Shown piece by piece: positions 7,065 through 11,013 of a stretch of DNA of 11,013 nucleotides. This stretch comes from Phycisphaerae bacterium (lineage in GTDB: Bacteria > Planctomycetota > Phycisphaerae > UBA1845). The stretch's first letter is position 1. Each line of letters opens with the position of its first letter. A program made the position numbers and the translations under genes. The notes beneath the pieces were generated by a model. The model saw only the letters and a list, made by a program, of their open reading frames with translations, did not search any database and was not told the DNA's origin. The stretch is taken from NCBI GenBank assembly GCA_029260155.1, contig JAJDDU010000437.1, positions 1 through 11,013 of the forward strand, read 5' to 3'.

Positions 7065-7646
7065 CTAGGCGCCGGTCAGCTCGGTGATTCGGTCCAGAAC
7101 CTCGCTGATGTTGAACGGCTTCTTGATGAAGGCGTCGGCGCCTGCACGCACCACGTCATCGATCTCATCGGGGTCAGCCACTCCGCTGATGATAATGATC
7201 CGCATGTGCCCCAAATGGTGGTTGGCCCGCACGGCGCGACAGACAGCGTTGCCGTTGATGTCGGGCAGCTTGAAATCCAGCAGCATGATGTCGGGGAGGA
7301 AGTCGCGCGCCATGAGCCCCGCGTCGAAGCCGGTTCTTCCAGACGCCACTTCAAATCGGCCATCGTGGCTGAGGATGTCGACCAGCATCTCCACGATCGC
7401 CGCGTCGTCATCGATGACAAGCACACGTTTGGTCGCTTGCCCGAGCTCCCCCAGCGGGAGGCTGTTCGCTCTCATGAATGAGACGAGCTGCTCCCGCGGA
7501 ATCCTGCGAAATCTCGACCCAGGAACCCGGAATCCCCGCAGGCGGCCGTTGTCAAAACACCGAATCACGGTCTGCTGACTGATGCTGCAAATCTGCGCGA
7601 CTTCGCCCGTTGTGTAGACGGCCTTTATTCCAGGTCCCTTATCCAT
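7065..7646 (-). CDS. Response regulator with N-terminal excisionase-type HTH
   Basis: A 193-residue protein with DNA-binding and receiver domains in the reverse of the usual order. Residues 10-62 form a MerR/excisionase-like (HTH_17) winged helix (TTGEVAQICSISQQTVIRCF, then RIPREQLVSFMR). After a short linker, residues 73-190 are a canonical receiver: acidic pair D79/D80, phosphoacceptor D124 in LLDFKLPD, switch S154 and K176 before Pro. All catalytic positions are present, so it is expected to accept a phosphate, most simply from the kinase encoded next. It probably controls transcription when phosphorylated; its targets are unknown. The inverted repeat beside its own promoter makes autoregulation plausible. 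Translation starts at the ATG at 7646, where the ribosome-binding site is weak. It is the first gene of the three-gene signalling operon. Confidence 0.93.
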   Translation of the reverse strand: MDKGPGIKAVYTTGEVAQICSISQQTVIRCFDNGRLRGFRVPGSRFRRIPREQLVSFMRANSLPLGELGQATKRVLVIDDDAAIVEMLVDILSHDGRFEVASGRTGFDAGLMARDFLPDIMLLDFKLPDINGNAVCRAVRANHHLGHMRIIIISGVADPDEIDDVVRAGADAFIKKPFNISEVLDRITELTGA

Positions 7647-7717
7647 TTGACGTGCTCACTGAGTTTCCCGTCCGTGGCTATCTCTGTCAGCTACCCTAAT
7701 GTGCCCAACTTTTCCAT

Positions 7718-7747
7718 ACCCTACAGTCCAATGTTAAGTCGTGTCAA
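7718..7747 (-). promoter_or_regulatory. Candidate sigma70 promoter of the signalling operon
   Basis: On the minus strand, a perfect TTGACA (7747-7742) and TAGGGT (7723-7718) are separated by 18 bases. The -10 box keeps the key first T, second A and final T. Transcription would start near 7711, with a leader of about 65 bases before the ATG at 7646. The 213-base gap around it is AT-rich compared with its surroundings. Confidence 0.55.
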
Positions 7748-7771
7748 GTGCAACGTCTTTTTTGATTGCAC
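7748..7771. repeat. Inverted repeat touching the -35 box, possible operator
   Basis: GTGCAA (7748-7753) and TTGCAC (7766-7771) form perfect 6-base arms around 12 bases. On the minus strand the repeat runs straight into TTGACA, the -35 box of the operon. This is where an activator or repressor dimer commonly binds. The bound protein is unknown; the first gene's own product is an obvious candidate. Confidence 0.45.
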
Positions 7772-7859
7772 GAATATGAGGCGATGGGTCTACGAGTCAC
7801 TGTGAATGTTGCGCAAGTCACAGGTTCATACTGTGCGCTTGATCAATTCTATCTTGGAC

Positions 7860-9716
7860 TTATGCGTTTGTCGGGCTTGCGCGCGTACGGTTCAGATGTA
7901 TCCACAACACACTAATGTCGGAGGGGTTGATTCCGCTGATTCGCGCGGCTTGTCCGAGCGTTCGCGGCCTGATTCGCGCGAATTTCTCACGCGCTTCGTG
8001 GCACAACTCATTGATGTGATCGAATCGCATTCGCTCCGGTATGACCAGCGACTCGGTTTTCCTGAATCGCTCGATCTGCTTCTGCTGGCGATCAATGTAT
8101 CCGGCGTACCGAGCGTCGATGCTCACCTGCCGTATGCACTGCGGATCAAGGTCGGCCAGGCCTTCAGCGCCCAGCGACTTCATAAGATCGTCTGTTCCGA
8201 AATCGGGACGCTGCAGCCAGTGGGAGAGCGGCTTGCCGTCCTTCTTCACGCGGGCAAGGTGCGTGTTGATCCTCTCGATCCGCCCCATCTTCTCTTGAAA
8301 CATCTCCCATCGCCCATCGTCCACCAAGCCCGCAGTGCGACCGATCGGAGTCAGTCGTCGATCGGCGTTGTCGCATCGCAGGCAAAGTCGATATTCCGCC
8401 CGCGAAGTGAACATACGGTATGGCTCTGTCGGCGGCTTGGTGATGAGATCGTCGATCAGCACGCCGATGTAGGCCTCGTCTCTCCCGAGGATGAGCGGGG
8501 CGGTCGCCCGGGTCGCACAGACTGCGTTGGTTCCCGCGATCAGCCCCTGAGCAGCCGCTTCCTCGTATCCACTGGTGCCGTTTATTTGTCCCGCCAGGAA
8601 CAAGCCCGACACGCGCTTGGTCTCAAGCGTGGTCTTGATTTGGTGCGTCGGGACCCAATCGTACTCGACAGCGTAGCCCGGCTGGAGGATGCGCGCGTCT
8701 TCCAGCCCCACGATGGATCGAATCATCTGCTCCTGAACGTGCTCGGGCAACGAAGTGCTGATACCGTTGCAGTAGACCCGTTCGTTGTTCAGGCCCTCCG
8801 GCTCTAGAAAAACCTGGTGTCGCGGCTTGTCGGCGAAGCGAACGATCTTGTCCTCAATGCTGGGGCAGTACCTTGGCCCTTTCGACTGGATTTGCCCGCT
8901 GTACATCGGGGCTTCGTGCAGGTGATCGCGAACGATCGTGTGCGTCGCGTCGTTCGTATAGGTTACCCAGCAAGGAACCTGCTGCCTGCGAATCGCTGCC
9001 GTCATGAACGAGAACGGGACCGGATCCGCGTCGCCGGGTTGCTCCTCCACGCGGTCGTAATGAATGGAGTCGCGATGGATACGCGGCGGAGTCCCCGTCT
9101 TCAGGCGGCCAAGTTCGAACCCCAGCGATTCGAGATTCGCGCTCAGTCCGACCGACGCAGCCTCACCGACCCGACCGCCGGAAGTTTGCTCTCGGCCTTG
9201 GTGCATCAACCCCCGCATGAACGTGCCGGTCGTCACGACGATGCTAAGCGCGCCGAAGCGCCGGCCATCGTCAAGCCGCACGCCCGATACCCTGCGTTCA
9301 GCCACGTCGTCACCTGCGCGTCCCTCGGTGAGGAGCTCGGCGACGCTGCCCTCGATCAACGTCAGATTCGGTGTCCCCTGGATATGGCCACGAACGCAGT
9401 CGGCGTACCGTTCGCGATCGGCCTGCGCCCTCGGTGCCCAGACTGCAGGGCCCTTGCTCTTATTGAGCATGCGGAATTGGATTGCGGTTTCGTCAATCGC
9501 GCGGGCCATCAGGCCGCCCAACGCGTCGATTTCCCGAACGATATGCCCCTTGCCAAGTCCGCCGATCGCGGGATTGCAGGACATGCGGCCGATGGCTTCG
9601 ACCTTGAGAGTGATCATCGCGGTGCGGGCACCGAGACGTCCCGCCGCCCACGCAGCCTCCGCGCCGGCGTGGCCTCCACCTATGACGATGATGTCGAAAG
9701 TGTTCAACGGCGTCAT
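7860..9716 (-). CDS. mnmG: tRNA uridine-5-carboxymethylaminomethyl modification enzyme MnmG
   Basis: A 618-residue protein of the usual MnmG/GidA length. With MnmE it installs the (carboxymethyl)aminomethyl group at C5 of the wobble uridine of certain tRNAs, using FAD, NADH and a methylene-tetrahydrofolate-derived carbon. Visible features are the N-terminal FAD-binding motif IIVIGGGHAG (9-18); the signature CNPAIGGLGKGHIVREID starting at C47; the second conserved cysteine C284 in KGPRYCPSIEDK; the FAD-contacting stretch LFLAGQINGTSGYEEAAAQG (372-391); and the C-terminal tRNA-binding domain ending in SGINPSDISVLWIHL. The protein looks complete and functional. The ATG at 9716 is fixed by the conserved N-terminus, though its ribosome-binding site is weak. 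It lies 93 bases downstream of rpsR on the same strand; mnmE is not in the window. Confidence 0.98.
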   Translation of the reverse strand: MTPLNTFDIIVIGGGHAGAEAAWAAGRLGARTAMITLKVEAIGRMSCNPAIGGLGKGHIVREIDALGGLMARAIDETAIQFRMLNKSKGPAVWAPRAQADRERYADCVRGHIQGTPNLTLIEGSVAELLTEGRAGDDVAERRVSGVRLDDGRRFGALSIVVTTGTFMRGLMHQGREQTSGGRVGEAASVGLSANLESLGFELGRLKTGTPPRIHRDSIHYDRVEEQPGDADPVPFSFMTAAIRRQQVPCWVTYTNDATHTIVRDHLHEAPMYSGQIQSKGPRYCPSIEDKIVRFADKPRHQVFLEPEGLNNERVYCNGISTSLPEHVQEQMIRSIVGLEDARILQPGYAVEYDWVPTHQIKTTLETKRVSGLFLAGQINGTSGYEEAAAQGLIAGTNAVCATRATAPLILGRDEAYIGVLIDDLITKPPTEPYRMFTSRAEYRLCLRCDNADRRLTPIGRTAGLVDDGRWEMFQEKMGRIERINTHLARVKKDGKPLSHWLQRPDFGTDDLMKSLGAEGLADLDPQCIRQVSIDARYAGYIDRQQKQIERFRKTESLVIPERMRFDHINELCHEAREKFARIRPRTLGQAARISGINPSDISVLWIHLNRTRASPTNA

Positions 9717-9771
9717 CGCAACCCGTGGAACGCGCCCAAAGCGCGCTGTCCGTTTGGCGGCGACCCGAAGT

Positions 9772-9790
9772 GGAACGCTCCGCCCGTTCC
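9772..9790. repeat. Hairpin in the rpsR-mnmG gap
   Basis: GGAACG (9772-9777) and CGTTCC (9785-9790) are perfect arms around a 7-base loop, 20 bases after the rpsR stop on the minus strand. No T-run follows, so it is more likely an mRNA stability or processing site than a terminator. It could lower mnmG expression relative to rpsR. Confidence 0.3.
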
Positions 9791-9809
9791 TACTGCATCG
9801 CGCTGCGCG

Positions 9810-10076
9810 CTAGACGCCGGTGTAGGGAAGCAGACCGATGAAACGAGCGCGTTTGACCGCAAGTTGAAGGGCCCGCTGTTCGCGAGCGCTGGTGCCCGCG
9901 CGCTTCCGTGACATGATCTTGTAGCTCGATGTCAGAAACTTCCGAAGCAACTCGATCTCCTTGTAGTCGAGCAGCGGACCTTCCCAGCTCTTCAGGATCC
10001 GTTCGGGGAACCGGCTGGAGCTGTGATTAGTGCGACCCCTCTTGTCGTCGCCACGATTTTGACTCTTCTCGAACAT
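9810..10076 (-). CDS. rpsR: Small ribosomal subunit protein S18 (bS18)
   Basis: An 88-residue protein. bS18 binds S6 and 16S rRNA in the platform of the 30S subunit. The core LLDYKEIELLRKFLTSSYKI, the GTSAREQRAL stretch and the C-terminal VKRARFIGLLPY are the family signature. The basic N-terminus (residues 1-25) is longer and less conserved, as is usual. The ATG at 10076 has AGGCGG a few bases upstream, inside the end of the preceding gene, from which it is separated by only 3 bases, so the two are translationally close and surely co-transcribed. In many bacteria rpsR sits with rpsF, ssb and rplI; none of these is its neighbour here. Confidence 0.97.
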   Translation of the reverse strand: MFEKSQNRGDDKRGRTNHSSSRFPERILKSWEGPLLDYKEIELLRKFLTSSYKIMSRKRAGTSAREQRALQLAVKRARFIGLLPYTGV

Positions 10077-10079
10077 GCT

Positions 10080-10295
10080 CTACCGCCTTGCTGATTGTCC
10101 AACGATCTTCTCAAACTCATCCGCGTCGACTGCCTCGGCTTCGTCGATCAGCATGATCGGAATGCCGTCGCGGACCGGATAGCGAAGTCGCTCCGCCGCG
10201 TCCGTTGAGTACAGCCAATCGCCCGATTGGATAAGTGGCGCCTTGCTCTTGGGGCAAACCAGGATCGCCAGAAACTCCTTGTCGATTTCGGCCAT
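10080..10295 (-). CDS. Trm112/UPF0434 family small protein
   Basis: A 71-residue protein resembling the YcaR/UPF0434 branch of the Trm112-like family. It opens with a helix and the motif FLAILVCPKSKAPL, then has a beta region (GDWLYSTDAAERLRYPVRDG) and the family-typical IPIMLIDEAEAV. Classical members bind zinc through several cysteines; here the CPxC motif is CPKS and only one cysteine is left, so zinc binding is not expected. Eukaryotic and archaeal Trm112 proteins activate methyltransferases; the bacterial role is unsettled. I prefer the ATG at 10295, which fits the family's N-terminus; an in-frame GTG at 10313 would add 6 residues. It is the first gene of the operon with rpsR. Confidence 0.85.
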   Translation of the reverse strand: MAEIDKEFLAILVCPKSKAPLIQSGDWLYSTDAAERLRYPVRDGIPIMLIDEAEAVDADEFEKIVGQSARR

Positions 10296-10353
10296 GGTCT
10301 TGCTTTCACGCACCGGACCAGCCCAACACTCCTTGCGTCACTCCGCACCCAAC

Positions 10354-10367
10354 GTGCGAACCCGCAC
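10354..10367. repeat. Small hairpin at the 5' end of the Trm112-rpsR transcript
   Basis: GTGCG (10354-10358) and CGCAC (10363-10367) pair around AACC. On the minus strand this lies within the first bases of the transcript predicted from the promoter at 10377-10405. Ribosomal protein operons often carry leader structures; whether S18 binds this one is unknown and the stem is short. Confidence 0.3.
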
Positions 10368-10376
10368 AGCCCCGCA

Positions 10377-10405
10377 ATACTAGTCCAAGATGGTCCCTGT
10401 GACAA
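10377..10405 (-). promoter_or_regulatory. Candidate sigma70 promoter of the Trm112-rpsR-mnmG cluster
   Basis: On the minus strand, TTGTCA (10405-10400) and TAGTAT (10382-10377) are separated by exactly 17 bases, matching 5 of 6 and 4 of 6 consensus positions. Transcription would begin near 10370, about 75 bases before the ATG at 10295. Confidence 0.55.
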
Positions 10406-10525
10406 GTGCTCCGCGCTTGTGCCCACGCTGCGTGCGTGCTCAGCCGATCGGACGCCGACCGGCCAAGGAAACGCCAATTCCATCTTGCGGTGCGGCCGAT
10501 GGTCCGAACGCGGCGTTTTGTAGCG

Positions 10526-10554
10526 TTGACAGCCCACCCCTGCCGTCTTAGCAT
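10526..10554 (+). promoter_or_regulatory. Candidate sigma70 promoter for tRNA-Pro
   Basis: A perfect TTGACA (10526-10531) and TAGCAT (10549-10554) are separated by 17 bases. The predicted start near 10561 is about 6 bases before the mature tRNA, as expected for a stable-RNA gene. Confidence 0.65.
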
Positions 10555-10566
10555 GCCCTCGGTGAG

Positions 10567-10641
10567 CGGGGTGTAGCTCAGCCTGGCTAGAGTGCTGCGT
10601 TCGGGACGCAGAGGTCGCTGGTTCGAATCCAGTCACCCCGA
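10567..10641 (+). tRNA. tRNA-Pro, anticodon CGG
   Basis: A complete 75-base cloverleaf. The acceptor stem CGGGGTG pairs with CACCCCG (10634-10640), with discriminator A at 10641 and C1 as usual for bacterial proline tRNAs. The D arm is GCTC...GAGT, with a G-U pair at its base. The anticodon stem CTGCG/CGCAG encloses the loop TTCGGGA, giving anticodon CGG, which reads CCG codons. The T arm is GCTGG-TTCGAAT-CCAGT. No CCA is encoded, so it is added after transcription. Confidence 0.96.
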
Positions 10642-10777
10642 GTACCGCAAGCCTATATCAGGGCGTGACTTACGGGCGTCCGAGTCCGTCAGCTGGCTTG
10701 AAAGCTGGCATCGACTTTCTGTTCAACATCGACGTTGTGGTCACGCTGAGACCCCGGCGGGTGCATATGCTCCCCAG

Positions 10778-10875
10778 CTATCCGGTGGACAAAGAAACGC
10801 GCAGGGCTCGCGCGGACTACGGCACTCGACCCCGAGATACTCTTCCATGACGAACCGTCCGCCGGTGACCCGAAG
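10778..10875 (+). pseudogene. Relic of an ABC-transporter ATPase
   Basis: Two pieces of an ABC ATP-binding domain are readable in different frames. LSGGQR, the ABC signature motif, is at 10778-10795. The following stretch LARTTALDPEILFHDEPSAG, the Walker B/D-loop region, is at 10807-10866, followed by DP. The 11 bases between them, where intact genes have 12, imply a 1-base deletion, and the Leu of the usual GLDP is missing. No Walker A motif or upstream domain is clearly readable, although LFNIDVVVTL in a third frame near 10710-10745 could be a degraded piece of the same protein. The sequence resembles MlaF-type lipid-transport ATPases (an inference from the DPEILF-DEP wording). It cannot make a working protein. 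It lies between the tRNA-Pro gene and the end of the FG-GAP gene. Confidence 0.75.
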
Positions 10876-10904
10876 GGGAGCGCTTCGTCGCACACGCAGC
10901 ACAC

Positions 10905-11013
10905 CTACGGAACGCACCCGCCCAGCAGCACCGAGACGTTGTGGCTACCCAGGTTAGCCACGGCCAAGTCGGCATCCCCGTCGCCGTCCAGATCGCCGAT
11001 CGCCACGGACCAC
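10905..11013 (-). CDS. FG-GAP/VCBS repeat protein, C-terminal fragment
   Basis: Only the last 35 codons are inside the window; the gene continues past its right edge, and the first base here is part of a split codon. The visible end reads IGDLDGDGDADLAVAN followed by a short strand region and the stop codon TAG at 10907-10905. The D-x-D-G-D-G-x-x-D loop is the calcium-binding motif of FG-GAP/VCBS repeats, which build extracellular beta-propellers. Such proteins are abundant in planctomycetes and are usually secreted or surface-bound. The repeat ends in LLGGCVP, without a visible C-terminal sorting domain, so the protein probably ends with its last propeller blade. Confidence 0.85.
   Translation of the reverse strand, partial: WSVAIGDLDGDGDADLAVANLGSHNVSVLLGGCVP

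Noticed and set aside
7811..7838. Hairpin after mnmG (CACAG/CTGTG with outer GCGC arms) as a terminator
   Set aside because: The stem is short, its outer arms compete for the same base, and no T-run follows on the minus strand.
7806..8807. Long plus-strand open frame of 333 codons opposite mnmG
   Set aside because: It is antisense to the well-conserved MnmG sequence, has no family motifs, and arises from the high-GC codon pattern of the real gene.
8817..9911. Plus-strand open frame of 364 codons opposite mnmG and rpsR
   Set aside because: It covers two certain genes on the other strand, and its translation is Arg/Pro/Ala-rich without domains.
10665..10850. Small plus-strand gene that could be read as an aspartic-protease-like fragment (GIDFLFNIDVVVTL)
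   Set aside because: The similarity is vague, while the adjacent sequence in other frames clearly shows ABC-ATPase motifs, so a decayed ABC gene explains the region better.
1..11013. CRISPR array, insertion sequence or prophage
   Set aside because: I saw no regularly spaced repeats, transposase, integrase or phage gene. The excisionase-like helix-turn-helix at 7065-7646 is part of a response regulator, not a mobile element.

Overview
The window looks like chromosomal backbone from a GC-rich bacterium, most likely a planctomycete. Clues are a response regulator whose excisionase-type helix-turn-helix precedes the receiver, a cytoplasmic HDOD-histidine kinase, a Trm112-type small protein with only one cysteine, and the tail of an FG-GAP/VCBS repeat protein. 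The lineage is inferred from gene content; no rRNA is present to settle it.

Layout. At the left, a probable lipoprotein gene (39-596, minus) diverges from a small membrane/TPR-like gene (713-1264, plus), with a near-perfect palindrome between them. A long base-paired element (1264-1383) starts on the last base of that gene's stop codon. It is followed by promoter-like sequences, a leader with two hairpins, and clpC (1579-4101), the AAA+ unfoldase of the ClpCP protease. clpC converges on a three-gene minus-strand signalling operon, and the 156-base gap between them is filled by two foldable elements that look like terminators. In transcription order the operon encodes a helix-turn-helix/receiver protein (7646-7065), an HDOD-GAF-like-histidine kinase (7014-4882) and a receiver protein lacking two switch residues (4824-4258). 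A good sigma70-type promoter with an inverted repeat touching its -35 box precedes the operon.

Upstream on the same strand is a translation-related cluster: a Trm112/UPF0434-like gene (10295-10080), rpsR for ribosomal protein S18 (10076-9810) and mnmG, a tRNA wobble-uridine modification enzyme (9716-7860). It has a good promoter at 10377-10405. A tRNA-Pro(CGG) gene with its own promoter lies on the plus strand at 10567-10641. The last 370 bases hold a frameshifted relic of an ABC-transporter ATPase (recognisable at 10778-10872) and the C-terminal end of an FG-GAP protein that runs out of the window.

How they work together. The clear housekeeping parts are protein quality control (ClpC), translation (S18, MnmG, tRNA-Pro) and small-domain proteins. 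The most system-like unit is the signalling operon. The HDOD and GAF-like regions probably sense an intracellular state, the kinase may phosphorylate the intact receiver that carries a DNA-binding domain, and the third protein may act as a docking or decoy receiver. Only the domain content is seen; the wiring is inferred.
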